The position numbers and the translations under genes were made by a program. Shown in pieces: positions 11,258 through 31,164 of a stretch of 64,000 bases of DNA (its first letter is position 1; each line of letters begins with the position of its first letter). Source of the DNA: Atrina japonica (taxonomy: Eukaryota > Mollusca > Bivalvia > Pterioida > Pinnidae); contig BROG01000469.1 in NCBI GenBank assembly GCA_030159075.1, forward strand, positions 126,001 to 190,000. Direction: 5' to 3'. The notes under the pieces are model-generated. The model searched no databases and had not been told where the DNA came from. It saw only the letters and a list, made by a program, of their open reading frames with translations.

Positions 11258-14229
11258 AAGCTATATAAAGAATTGTCATGAACTAAATTAAAACATGTAC
11301 ACAGAAATTTAACTTTCATGTGATTTTATTTGTAACTCAACAATCAGAAATATGGTGTTTGATTAAGTTTCATTTTGGCAGCAGTTTTTTTTTTCAGGAT
11401 GCATTTGGAGAAAGTAAATATCATATTTGCTGCTGTCTATCTTCCATTCCATAAACATTTCTCAATTTTTTCAATATCATACACAATGAGCTATTTTCTG
11501 TCAAAACAGTTTAATATTTACAAACGGAACAATTGCTCAATGTTGGTGTGAGATCTAGATCCAGTGAGAAAGACATATAAACATTGCGATGTGCACTGAT
11601 AAACTCCATTTTAAAGGGACATGACTGAAGAATACAGTTTCTTATCGCAAAAACAAACAAATACCAGAGCTTTTTGTGTAACGTGACACAGTGAAAATAC
11701 ACTGTACAGAGGGAAAAAAGCATAGTATCTTGTCGGTTTCAGATTATTGATATAAAAAGAAAAGTAAACGGACATTTGACGTTCAGTAACGTGTGCAAAT
11801 ATATATCAAAGTGATATGCGTGAAACATATGAATGTACTAAGGGCATCCAAGATACAATTACAATACTTTGTATTTCTTATATTTTAAACATTCGATTTC
11901 GCTGTTATATTGTAGAAGAAAAAACAATATTACAATATAGAGCTTAATTACATGATATTTGTTAGATCTACATATCTGTACATAAACATACATACACTTA
12001 TAGTACATGACGAAATAGAAAGCGTCCATTCAAACACATATAAAACATTAATGAAATATTAACACTTACTGCTGGTTGACTGAACGTATTGACATATGAT
12101 AACATTGATATAAAAATGGTCGCTATCTAGAGGCAGTATTATGTATCTATATTAAATAAGACCATTCTAAACGACACATTTTCTACATGACTGTGAAATA
12201 ACACAGTTCGCAACATTGATAATGAATGCAGTTTTACACATATGTTACACAGATCAACACCATCGTGTGGCAGAGCGTTTAACTCGCACGCGGAAAATCT
12301 TGGGATCGATCCTTGATAATGAATCACATATAAAACATGTAAAAAGATAAAGTAGCTCCCCTAGCGCTAGGATCTTCCTGATTAACCATATGATTAGAGT
12401 TTTCTATCAAGACACGGGTAGGGGTAAAAAAAAATATTCAATCTATTTGCATGAGTCTTTAGCACAAACAATAATTTATGATACGTCACCACTAGTTTAC
12501 TTCTAGATAGGTGTATGGTCTTAATTTTATCTTTCTCTTGCCAATATAGAATGGTGAAAAGTCTAACATTAATGGTAATTTGCATGTATTTCAAATCAAA
12601 ACAAATAAACACAAACGCATGCACGCATACAATACAACAACAGAAGAAAAATATATTCCATGACATTAGATATCGGAATTTCCCGTTTAACTGTCCTATC
12701 TTTCCATTTAATGTAGATTATATTTTTTTTTTTTTTAAAAACTGAAAACCTTTTTTTTCTCTATTTTAAATTTTAAACATAAATTTAATAGACAATTGTA
12801 AGTTTTAAGTTCTAAAACAAACTAAATGCTTTACGTGTATTCGTGTTATCGCCAAATAAGGAACACTGCTATAATTTTCCTCCACATAATCTCAATGTGT
12901 GTAGCCATTATGTTGTATCACTAAACTTCAAATATCATAACTTCATTTGTTTTTTTTTTCTTTTTTAAATCAGATAGAGACAAAAGTTGAAGATTGAAAA
13001 TAAAATTATATCCATATTGCGAATCTGCAATTATACTGGTTCATCGTGTAATTGTTTTGAACGTATTTCCATTGAGTAAGGTATTGCATGTGGCACAATA
13101 TTTCATTTGCATTTAGAAACATTTTCTATATGAACAATCCACTTGAGGCCACTGTAATTTTTAAGTTAATTACGAACGCATAGGAAAATAAAATTACTCA
13201 TACGTAATACAGAGTGAAATTGGATTACTTATAAAAATTGGTATATATTTCTATGTTTTTATCGCTCACTGGCTTGTCCATAACTAAATAAATGACAAGT
13301 TGTTTCAAAACAACTCAAATTAGGTAATCTTGACTTTTGTAAATATGTAGTTACATTTGTTCTTAATTTTCAATTTGGTTTATTGAATAAAATGCAAATG
13401 TGATAAAAAGTATGACAGTTTGACAAAATTGGATTAAAATGATTCTCTCAGACCAAGAGTATGAATCATCTACACACGAGAAATAAATGAACTCAATATT
13501 AGATCAAGATTAAGATAGAAAATAACCACGCAGCAGTGAAAAAACAGAATCAATATATTTTCACACTTAAATTCATCAAATGGCATGGATATGTGTTGTA
13601 TATATAGTTATATACATTTTGTACATATATCTACATGTATTCTAATTTCTAATATTTCTCCAATTAAATCCTTACAATGAAATTAGATATCACCTTCGGA
13701 GTCGTCACATTTGAATTTGGAAGGTATACACGATTTCAAACAAACCCAACGTCGGTTCTGCAAAATGATTTTAAAATTTATAATATATATTGAACAGCTA
13801 AACAACATGAAACAAATATTATTTAGTTTTATCGTGTACATTTCAATTATTGTATAGTGATATCGCATGACGATTATTACCTAGCACGTGGAAAAGTGAT
13901 AGGTAAAACCTTCGCAGATCAAACACCATCCTTCTATTGATAAATAAAGCTATACTTGCATAGATTAAAATTCGTTCATTACACTCAGGATATGGTTTGT
14001 CATCGCATAGTTATCGTCTGGTAAAGAACTGTTTATACGAGTTTTTTTTTATCAAGTGATTTACAGTTGAAACTTTGAACCAAAGTGGTCATTGAAACCT
14101 TTGCCGACACTTTGTTAATTTCAAATAGCATTATTAATTTGAATTTACATAATTTTAATTTCATTCGGTCACAGCAGGAAATCTGTTCATTCGAGTTCAG
14201 TCTGTTCATGAAAGATAAAGGCATGTGAT
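11258..14229. other. No gene recognised; one tRNA-like segment inside
   Basis: AT-rich sequence with short unrelated open frames. Apart from the tRNA-like segment at about 12240-12310, no coding or repeat structure is supported. Confidence 0.4.
12240..12310 (+). repeat. Possible tRNA-derived SINE head
   Basis: GTGTGGCAGAGCGTTTAACT resembles an RNA polymerase III A box and GGGATCGATCC a B box, about 35 bases apart. A functional tRNA fold is not evident. Confidence 0.3.
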
Positions 14230-14230
14230 A

Positions 14231-14296
<66 letters not shown>

Positions 14297-14467
14297 ATGG
14301 TGGTGGTGGTGGTGGAGGAAGAAGAAGAAGAAGAAGAAGAAGAAAGAAGAAATAAGAAGAAGAGAAGGAAGAAAAGAAGAAGAAAAAGAAGAAGAAGAAG
14401 AAGAAGAAGAAGAAGAAGAAGAAGAAGAAGAAGAAGAAGAAGAAGAAGAAAAAGAAGAAGAAGAAAA
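14230..14467. repeat. Compound (AGT)n-(GGT)n-(GAA)n microsatellite
   Basis: Trinucleotide runs change from GTA/AGT to GGT and then AAG/GAA. The 128-residue poly Val-Glu-Arg frame across it is an artefact. Confidence 0.95.
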
Positions 14468-15159
14468 GTGATTCAGTTAGTTATTGTATTAGTAGTGACA
14501 GTTGCTATTCTTTTTGTAAATGTCGGGTTTCGTATTTTTGATTTGTGTTTAGCAGCTCGACTATTTTTGCAATGCATATCATCCGTACATGTGAGAAGTT
14601 TGAATTTATGACATTGCTAGAACTTTTTGTGAACACATGCATATATGTAAGCGTCCATTTTTACATTTATTTTTTTTAACTTCACTGATGCATTTGTCAT
14701 GTTGCGAAATGTCACTTCTTTGACTGCGTCAAAATTGTCAAAAATGTCAACAACGTTAACATGTAAGTGCATACATTAGTATATTGACATATATGTACTA
14801 TGTATATAATTAATTAATCACAGCTATCCTTATCGACCATACGTTAATGACAGAAACATTTTGTTGGATCAGATCAACAAAATCATTTTGAACAGCATAA
14901 ACGTAACATTTACAACAAAATGGATATAGTAGTACATCACATATACAACACTGGAAACAGACAGGCATACCAAGCCACAACGTTGATTAATATGACATTC
15001 TCCAGATGAAAGTCGAATTAAATATATGTTTTGTCGTTTCCATATACAATGTATTTGTTATTTTTGATCAATATTAACCTTTACGAAACCGAAAAATATC
15101 TTCATATATTTTACTGTACCTATATATTTAACTACAGGTGCTTTTATTCCTGTTGCATT

Positions 15160-15410
15160 GTCCGATTCATATAAGGTCGCGGGGCAGAGTAACCTTTTTG
15201 ATTATCATCTGGATGATTCTACTCACTTTTTGGTTATGACAAACGGGAAAAGCACTTTATTTCTCACTGGATTCTCTTTTATGTTTGGTGACAAGAAGGA
15301 ATGATTACGCTTGCCAGTGAAATTTTGGTCTCATGCTTTATTACCTAAAATCAAACTCGTCCAGGTCAAGAAAAGGTTCAAAAGACTCCGCCCCGCAAGG
15401 TCATATGGAT
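15160..15410 (+). repeat. Dispersed repeat, copy 2 (partner at 2808-3130)
   Basis: CAGAGTAACCTTTTTGATTA, TCTCACTGGATTC and GGTGACAAGAAGGAATGATT match copy 1 in the same order. A short related start (TTGTCCGATTCA...GGCGGGG) also occurs at about 54488-54513. Confidence 0.6.
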
Positions 15411-16254
15411 TTTATTATAATGTCTGCCTACATGTTACAAAATAAAAAAAAATCAGTGACAGATATGTAAGTCAATTTAAAGAATCCATTTATTTTTGGA
15501 ATAGACAAATTAAAATTATTCATTCCACAAAAGCACTAATCACATCTCTTTATGGCACTAGATGTATGACGTAACATATATTAAGTAAAAGTGTATATAA
15601 GCTATCAGACCTTTCCTTAACACTTTTCAAACATCGATAAAAATATAGGCTTTTTACAATGGTGCGAGTTAACTCGTGACATAGTCAGACCGGGATGTTA
15701 ACGGGAAATTTAGAATGAATATTTTTACATAAAATTGAATATTTGATATCATATTTGTGCAATACATGGTAAATGATAATTAAGTTCTGCAATATGATTT
15801 ATTGCAATGTAACAATATGAACTATACGAATAATTAAATTTTATAGAATCATTAACATGATGTAACTTGTAGAGATTCCATGCTTTGTTGTTGTAATATG
15901 AGATAAAGAAAAGCATAGAGAGATACCAAGATAGTAGATCGTGATAAAGAAAGTATTAACAGAGATATCCCGGAATCATCCTAGATACGAAAAAAGCTTT
16001 TAGAGATATACAGGAAGTAATCTGAGGTAAGGATAAAATAAATGATATCAAGGAAGTTATCAGAGATAAAAATAATCTTTGTCAATATATCAGGGAAGTA
16101 ATCAGAGATCAGGAAAATTATACACATATATCCAAATACCAGAGTATTCTGAGGTAAAGAAATCCAGTATGCATGATATTTAAGATGATAAAATAAGATA
16201 TACAGTATCAGCGAAACCCCTAAATATAGACTGAAATAATTAATGTTTTTGAGC
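15411..16254. other. No gene recognised
   Basis: AT-rich sequence. Around 15960-16150 short motifs with GAAGTAATCAGAGATA recur loosely, perhaps an old degenerate tandem array. Confidence 0.35.
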
Positions 16255-16755
16255 CTCACTTATTTTATTTGAATTTGACTGTGTACTCAAGGTGGGTGTG
16301 ACCAGTCATGAAGGGATGCTTACTCCTCCATGGCACCTGGTCCCACTACTGGATTCCAGAGGTCCGTGTTTGTCTAATATTCACCAGATGTATCCTGGAC
16401 CCAGTTGTTCGTCTACTGGTTAAATTTTAACCCTCGGTTAAATATCATAACGAAGGTTTAAAATTTAACCTAAGGTTTATCTTAAGTGATTGGTTAAATT
16501 TAACTTTTGTTAACTGATCGCTTAGATACGGAAAATTTAGCCATATTTTGAGACTCCGTTAGATATTATCACCAATTAAGGGCTATATATTCATAATGAC
16601 CGAAAGATTGGCACTGTTATCAAAATTCAATCCTCTGTTACAATATTTAAACCAGGGATATATTTATGTATTGTTAAATTTAACCAATAGATGAACAACT
16701 GAGTCCTGGACATCCTGAAGATTAATACTTTGGTATCCGAGATTTTCTTGTAACA
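16255..16755 (+). mobile_element. Family A retroelement tail split by an insertion
   Basis: The tail runs from TTGACTGTGTACTC through GGATGCTTACTCCTCCATGG to TATCCTGGAC at 16400, then resumes at 16704 (TCCTGGACATCCTGAAGATT, ACTTTGGTATCCGAGATTTT). The 303 bp between is a separate element. Confidence 0.75.
16401..16703. mobile_element. Nested 303 bp terminal-inverted-repeat element
   Basis: The ends CCAGTTGTTCGTCTACTGGT and ...AATAGATGAACAACTGAG are imperfect inverted repeats of about 30 bp rich in GGTTAAATTTAAC. It is flanked by the 8-bp direct repeat TCCTGGAC at 16393-16400 and 16704-16711, a target duplication. An 8-bp duplication fits hAT-type transposases. Non-coding, so non-autonomous. 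Confidence 0.8.
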
Positions 16756-17326
16756 GAGAGTGACATTAAATTCAGAAATATCTTAACAAATAAATAAATC
16801 AAAGACAACTTTCAAAACTTTAAACTTTACCTCATACATAGAAAAAAATATCTTATTCCAAAGTTTACATACAGCACTGTGTTACTGAAGTGTAAACATC
16901 AGAACATTTTATATGTACATTCAATCTAAAGTTAAGCTGAGTAATTGATTTAAGAAAACAACACAAGTTGTATTAATTCCCAATAAAAGGCAACATTATT
17001 TAATTTCAAATAAACAAATTCTTATGTTAGTGAGATTTATGTACACGTGAACAACACAGGTGAAGTGAGACAAAAGTACAGACACTCACATACAAAATCA
17101 CGAATCAAGCATTTCAACAAGGCAAATAAAACTATATATTTTATATACTATAATATTAGTACGTTTTCAATCAATATTGAACATTCTTGATTAAGTTCAT
17201 TATTTCAATGTTGAAATTAACAATTAAACTCAAATATGTAAAATCATATGCATTGATAATGTTCTGATATCTTTACACGGAATTAAAGAGTTTTTTTTAA
17301 AAAGGACCAAAGATTCTGCCACATAA

Positions 17327-25237
<7,911 letters not shown>

Positions 25238-25462
25238 CTGAAATATTAGAAAATACGTATTACGTACAATTCTAGAGAGCAATATTGCTGTTTGTTTATG
25301 TATAAATTTTAATTCTTCAAAGAAAATCGATATCTACTGACGATATATGCGTTCACTTACAGGATAAGGTCTTTAATTACAGTATTCAAATTTGATACAT
25401 ATGCTCGAACAACAACTATATTTGACTTTAAATGTCGTTTTGCAAGTCTGTATCTTCTTGCG

Positions 25463-25531
<69 letters not shown>
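25463..25531. repeat. Poly-C tract, about 69 bases
   Basis: Uninterrupted C run (G on the minus strand). Length is likely uncertain because such runs sequence poorly. Pro- or Gly-rich frames over it are artefacts. Confidence 0.95.
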
Positions 25532-25534
<3 letters not shown>

Positions 25535-26096
25535 GTATTTGGGTTTATTTCGAACTATCTGAGTTTGTATCTGTAACTGCATATGTACTGACATATATGT
25601 GCATAGGTATAGATGGATTGATGGGCATGTTTAAATGGATTGTTGGATTGATAGGTGGATGGTTGAGTGGATGGGTGGATTAGTATCTTAGTATCAAAAT
25701 TCTTCAATATTATAGTCATAAACGTTTCACCTTTACTCGCAAACAAGATCCAAATGTGAATTATTGTTCTCTGCTCTAGAAATAGCAAGTCAACATCAAA
25801 TATTAATATTGCATATGTAAGAATGGAATTGAACTTTGATGTATAATAAAACGCAGAAGAAATTGTATTTGATAATTAGTTCATATCTTTTTTGTCTAAT
25901 TATTTATATTGATTTTTTATGCTGACTTGAGTGGTATCTTAAAGTTGAAGAAAATATTTAATTACTCAGTTACCACCGATACGATTTTTATTGAGTGAAT
26001 GAAATTATATCAATCTTCAAATACGTTCATCTTCTTGATTTTATGTAAATATTTGTTTGCTTTGGAATCCACATAATAACTGTTTTAGATACACTC
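25532..26096. other. No gene recognised; short GGAT-rich patch
   Basis: A degenerate GGATTGATGG/GGTGGATGGTTGAGTGGA patch at about 25613-25682 is an old simple repeat. Nothing else stands out, and no signal-peptide exon for the receptor gene could be supported here. Confidence 0.4.
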
Positions 26097-26107
26097 AGGC
26101 AAAATGA

Positions 26108-26427
26108 TTTTGTTTGTTTGTTTATTGTTGTTTAACGTCCCACTCAAGAATCTTTCACTCATATGGAGACGTCACCAATGCCGGTGAAGGGCTTCAAAAT
26201 TTTGGCCTATGCTCGACACCTATGGCCATTGAGCAGTGAGGGTTCTTTAACGTGCAGACACTCACTGTGACACGGGACCTCGGTTTTTTACTGTCTCAGT
26301 CCGAAGGACAGGAGCGTATCCGGGTTGGTAACCATTTCACATACTTCCCTGCCCAATCCGAGGATCGAACCCGGGTCGCATTGGTGAAAAGCGAGTGCGC
26401 TAACCACTGCGCTACCCGGACACCCAG
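26108..26427 (-). mobile_element. tRNA-derived SINE with target-site duplication
   Basis: On the minus strand the head (from about 26423) reads GTCCGGGTAGCGCAGTGGTT (A box) and CCCGGGTTCGATCC (B box). A GC-richer body follows, then GACGTTAAACAACAATAAAC and a CAAA-repeat tail at about 26110-26130. The 11-bp direct repeat AGGCAAAATGA flanks it at 26097-26107 and 26428-26438. This architecture (tRNA head, conserved body, A-rich simple tail) is standard for SINEs; similar tails are common in bivalves. It is well preserved, so fairly recent. Confidence 0.9.
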
Positions 26428-26659
26428 AGGCAAAATGAAATACTAACATGTGTCGCGGTGGTATCACTGGCGATGTAGTATTGCTTGGTAATTAAATTTG
26501 TGGATATTATTTGAAGTGAAAAAATAAAATATGGTCGATGATGCCAAAAGTCTCCTTAAATCTTAGGTGTGGAATTGTTGCAAAATGAGTTTTGATACAA
26601 TTATTTAAATAAAATGTACAGTTTTTAAATTTTCTAAAAGCTAAATTTTTAAATTTCAA

Positions 26660-26800
26660 TTTTTTCAAAATCACAAAAAGTTAAACCTAGTTTTCCTCGA
26701 AGAAAAATCAAGTTTAAATGTGAAAAAGGGTTTAACTATGGCAAAAGAAACTCGACTAACTGAATATAACCTATTTTCTCCAGTTAATGCGGGCCTCGAG
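26660..26800. repeat. Internal fragment of the ACGCCAAAATCAC MITE family
   Basis: AGTTAAACCTAGTTTTCCTC and inverted AAAATCAAGTTTAAATGTG-like blocks resemble the interior of the 10681-11257 element, but both terminal repeats are missing. Confidence 0.4.
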
Positions 26801-27397
26801 GAATTTAGATTGAACTTGAAAGACACACTTTATATCCCAATTAACATCCAAAGTGTATTATGTCTATTGAAATCTAATTAGGTCTTTTGACTTGACATAT
26901 AATTGATATGTGCATGGTGATCCAATCTATTCACTTTACCACTTCACTGGTAATCATGGTATGATAAAATTGTAATATATTCCTGCATATCGCAGCTCCT
27001 TTCTTCACAATCAGTGTATCCTCGTATTTCAAATATACACCACACACTGTGTTTAATTATCTATGTAAAAATAATCTTAATCGCAGCAGATTTACAAATC
27101 TTGACATTCCACATATCAACTACATTCCTGTATATGCATGTAATCTCACAATGCACTCTGTACGTCACAGGAAATTTTTCTTTCAACATGTGATTCCACT
27201 ATTAGTTGGTGAATACATATACAAATTTTTAGGAAAGTTCTTCATTTTACGCCGCATCAGGGATTGCAATACTATCTTTACATTCATTTTGATTTTATAT
27301 ATTACCACCATTAAAGAGATTTATCTTTTATCATTTGTATTTCTATTTTGATCCCACCTTTTGATTTTTCAGTTGTCCAATTTATTTTTAACATATT

Positions 27398-27400
<3 letters not shown>

Positions 27401-27467
<67 letters not shown>
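27401..27467. repeat. (TA)n microsatellite
   Basis: About 66 bp of TA. Confidence 0.97.
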
Positions 27468-27470
<3 letters not shown>

Positions 27471-28316
27471 GATGGAAATAAAAAAATTCTATCGTGACAT
27501 CACGCTATTTTTATGTCACCCTAGCGTGAGCAGCGTTGTATGACATTTATTGGTAAAATAGTAACTTAATTTGCTTTAGGGAAAACATTGCACACGTACA
27601 TAAAAATCACCAACTCTTAAGTATTAATCCAAAAAGAGTCCTGAGGTCAAGAGACAATACAAAAATCTGATGAAAATTGGACACACACCTCTCTGAAAAT
27701 CCACTTTCTAGTTAGAAACAGTTCAAGGAAATAATATTTTGTCTTACGTCAATTTTCATCATTTTTTTCTTATTCGCCGCATTCCTGACATTAGTTAAAC
27801 TCGTTGATTTGAATTTTTCCCTTGTTAGTATTTTAGGTTAGACGCGGCTTTTGTTAATGTGACACTCTTTCACGACGTTTCCATTATATTCTATTGTTCT
27901 AATATTTAAAAAAATTGTTGTGGTTGCAGAAATTGCGTGTAAAAACGAAATAACGAATTAATATTAATCAAGACATTCTCGTGGTCCGTTGCAGGGGTAT
28001 TTTTTTAGTGTCCGATTCCAGTATAGATGATGTATTTGGGATAATGTTCATATTTATAATTTGTGTAATGGCTGACGTCTAGTCCCTTTTTTCGGTAATT
28101 CGTTGAATAAATTTTTCCTCTAGGTATTTCGTGACTTTATAACTCAAGATTCCGTATGTGTGTGTCACCCGAAGCTGTTCCTTTAATTTTGGGGTAACAG
28201 AGTAGGGGCACTAAGGGCTAAAAAAGCCGCATCTCAAAAATTGAAAATATTTTTCTCATATACTCATGAGTATATGTAGTTATTAGTCATCAAGTCATTA
28301 TGATTCTATTTTCTAT

Positions 28317-28506
28317 TTTTCTGGTTTAAGGAGTGAGATAGCCCTTACCTCTATCATTAGTGTGTTTCTGGTTTAATCTGTGGCAGAGAGCCTTTACCTC
28401 TATCATTAGTGTGTTTCTGGTTTAAGGTGTGGCAGATAGCCCTTACCTCTATCATTAGTGTGTTTCTGGTTTAAGGTGTGGCAGATAGCCCTTACCTATA
28501 TCATCA
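28317..28506. repeat. 49-bp tandem repeat, nearly four copies
   Basis: The unit contains TTCTGGTTTAAGGTGTGGCA and CCTTACCTCTATCATTAGTG. Copies differ at a few sites (AGGAGTGAGA, AATCTGTGGC, AAGGTGTGGC). Confidence 0.9.
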
Positions 28507-29039
28507 GTCATTACCTTATTTAAAGGGGCATTAGCTGTGTTTTTTTTTTGAAAATTTAGTTTCCCTTTCTTAACTACAATGTACTTAGATTGATATATAA
28601 TAACGAAAAAGAGATACACAGGAATAAAAAATCTTACATTCCTATATATTATGTGAAAATTGCTTGAGAAACCAATAAGGTCAGTGTGAATTTTTTTCAA
28701 TTGCAATTGATTTACTCAACCTTACTACTGTATGTGTAGCGCACTCATATTTAGCACTCTGAAGTGGTGTAGATTTATTAGCGCAATCTTGAATTCGCTC
28801 TATTAGAACATACGATGATAATGCTATCATAATGAACTATGCACACGGTAGATATCATTTTGTAGTATAAATGCTATTAGTTTTATAATGTATGCAGAAT
28901 GACAGGATGGAGAAATTTTAGCGATGCATTGCGAAATGACTTAAGCATGGAAGGTGCTAAAGTTAGAATGTCGCTAAAATAAGTACACGTACAGTATTTG
29001 TATATGAATATCACACTGACTTGATCTTATTTACAAAAA

Positions 29040-29705
29040 ACAACATGCCCAAGAGGTCCTTAATCGCTCAACTGAAAACCGTCGATAAATGTGGAAAGAA
29101 GACCAAGAACAATATGTACATGTAGGTTGATCTGGGCCAGAAACACTAATATTGCTGTTTAAGAAAATTATTTAAAATTATAGAAATCAAATTTCGGCAA
29201 AATACTTGCTCAAAAACATTTCTGTACCTATAAACAAGTTAAATACTTTAATTATCATTGTGAATGCAAGGGGAGATAATTATGTAAAATGAAGGCAAAG
29301 TCTGAAAAGACTTCAAAACTGCGTCAAAAATTAGTATTCCGATTTCTATGAAAAATCATACACTCCGCTTTTCAATTCTTGTAGTAGTTCTGGAGAAGAA
29401 GATTTTTAAAAAGGTTTAACTTTTTGAACTTATTCTGCCCTTCCTTGGACCCACCCCTTGGCCAGTCTGGTAAAAAAATACAAACTTTGTAAAGGCCCTT
29501 AAGCACTTGCATCCTTTCAAGTTTCGTCAAAATTCCTTCAGTGGCTCTAAAACAGAAGCTGATAATGTGAAAAATGCAACCCCCGCATTTTTGCAGTCTT
29601 AAAAAATTTCGGCAAAATTCTTGCACAAAAACATGTCTTCACCTTATTACAAGTAAAACACATAAATGAATGCATCAAAGTGAATGCAAGGGGAGATAAT
29701 TGAGG
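29040..29705 (+). repeat. Dispersed repeat region with internal duplication
   Basis: Starts AAGAGGTCCTTAATCGCTCA, similar to AGAGACCCAAAGGGCCTTAA at 30478. A block TTTCGGCAAAAT...GAATGCAAGGGGAGATAATT occurs at 29192-29280 and again at 29608-29700, about 415 bp apart. Class unknown. Confidence 0.5.
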
Positions 29706-30469
29706 AAATCATGCAAAAATGAATGAAAATGACAAAGTCTTTATTACCTATATTTATTTTTTGAGGTGTGGCAATTCGCCTCAAACTGAAAATATTTAAT
29801 TCATCAAACCCTGAAAAACAATGGACTCGTCTGTAAACCAATGATATAGACCTGTCCAAATGTGTCTTTAGGGTTGCATTTTATTGTCCATTTTAGTATT
29901 TATGATTAATTTAAAAAGGTAAAATGCTACATGTACACTGAAGATATAATTCATTTAGTTCATGGATGCCTGCCCCATCTTTATATTAGCTGGTATAAAT
30001 TGCATTCCTTTGACCTGCTTGGGTTTTCGATTTATATATCTAATGTTGTAATCACTCATGTTCCGTTTTAGATAATGGATTAATTGAAAATGCTATAGGA
30101 AATTTGGTACTTAACGCACTCTATTTCACCAGCATAGACCGGACTCGATCATCGTTATAGATAAGGACCCCGTATAGGAGATTATATTCTGGTCGACTAA
30201 CTTTATAATGTCTATAGAATTGGCCAAACAATTTGCCATTTTGTTCCAGAATGTTATTTTTAATTCCCCGGAAGGAATTTATGAAATGGAATAGTGAAAC
30301 AGATTACTGAACTTTCTCATCTGTTTATTGTTAGATAAGATAAGTTAGATTAAACAATTCTATGTACTATTTTCTACTTTCAGTCGATTTACTAAAACAA
30401 ACATGAAATACTTGATTATTTTACATTTTTGATTTCATAAATTAAGCTTACAGTTTTGATGTTGTTTAA

Positions 30470-30990
30470 TATAACAAGAGACCCAAAGGGCCTTAAGTCG
30501 CTCACCAGGCAAAATTGGTCAACATTGCAGAAAACATAAAAATGTGTGAAAGATAAAATGGTTAATAAACATGAAAAACAGTAGGTTCATTGGGCCTTAA
30601 TAATCACCTGAGTGAAATGTATTGTACTGAAAATATACTGATAAGCAACCAAAAGCATGAAAAATTCATTGAAAAGGAGAATTAACTTGTATAAGAGTAG
30701 ACTTGCCTTGCCGAACATTTTATAGATCTTTCAAGATACATGTTATGTGAAACAACTGTCGAAACATGCGAAATCCATTTAAAACGGGAAATAACTTTCA
30801 CAAGGATCAGCCTCACCATTTAAGGACAAAAATTATGTTATAGATATTTGTGGTGATCACTGGATAATAGGGAAAAACAGCCCAAAACATGAAAATATCC
30901 ACTTAAAAGGGTAAATAACTCCCACAAGGTCAGGAAAGGTCAGGTTCTGTAAATATGTATTCATCGTTTAAGACCTGATTGGCAAAAAGG
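30470..30990 (+). repeat. Dispersed repeat of the GGGCCTTAAGTCGCTCACC type
   Basis: After the start motif, two to three diverged units recur with GAAATCCATTTAAAACGGGA or AATATCCACTTAAAAGGGTA followed by AATAACT(T/C)(T/C)CACAAGG. Repeats with this opening are common in bivalve genomes as I recall; the class is not assigned. Confidence 0.45.
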
Positions 30991-30994
30991 GGCC

Positions 30995-31085
30995 ACATTA
31001 CATGGTCGTGTCACAGAACACCATCTAACATTTTTGAGAGGGGGATTTCATTTTGTTTAACAATATCCCCGTTTCGACCGTAAAT
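30995..31085 (-). mobile_element. Family B retroelement C-terminal fragment beside the satellite
   Basis: Matches 34362-34445 of the family B copy: ATTTTTGAGAGGGGGA, TGTTTAACAA and ATCCCCGTTTCGACCGTAAA. It ends where the satellite region begins. Confidence 0.6.
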
Positions 31086-31164
31086 TGCACCGCGATATTT
31101 ACAGTAAACAAAAACAATGATTATTAAGAGCAGAGGAAGCATACACTGCAGACGGTCACACCTT

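Noticed and set aside
14225..14611. 128-residue poly Val/Glu/Arg frame
   Set aside because: Trinucleotide microsatellite read in frame, with an ordinary AT-rich extension.
25555..25788. Minus-strand hydrophobic frame just upstream of exon 25237, considered as signal exon
   Set aside because: No in-frame ATG before the hydrophobic part; the frame depends on a TTG start.
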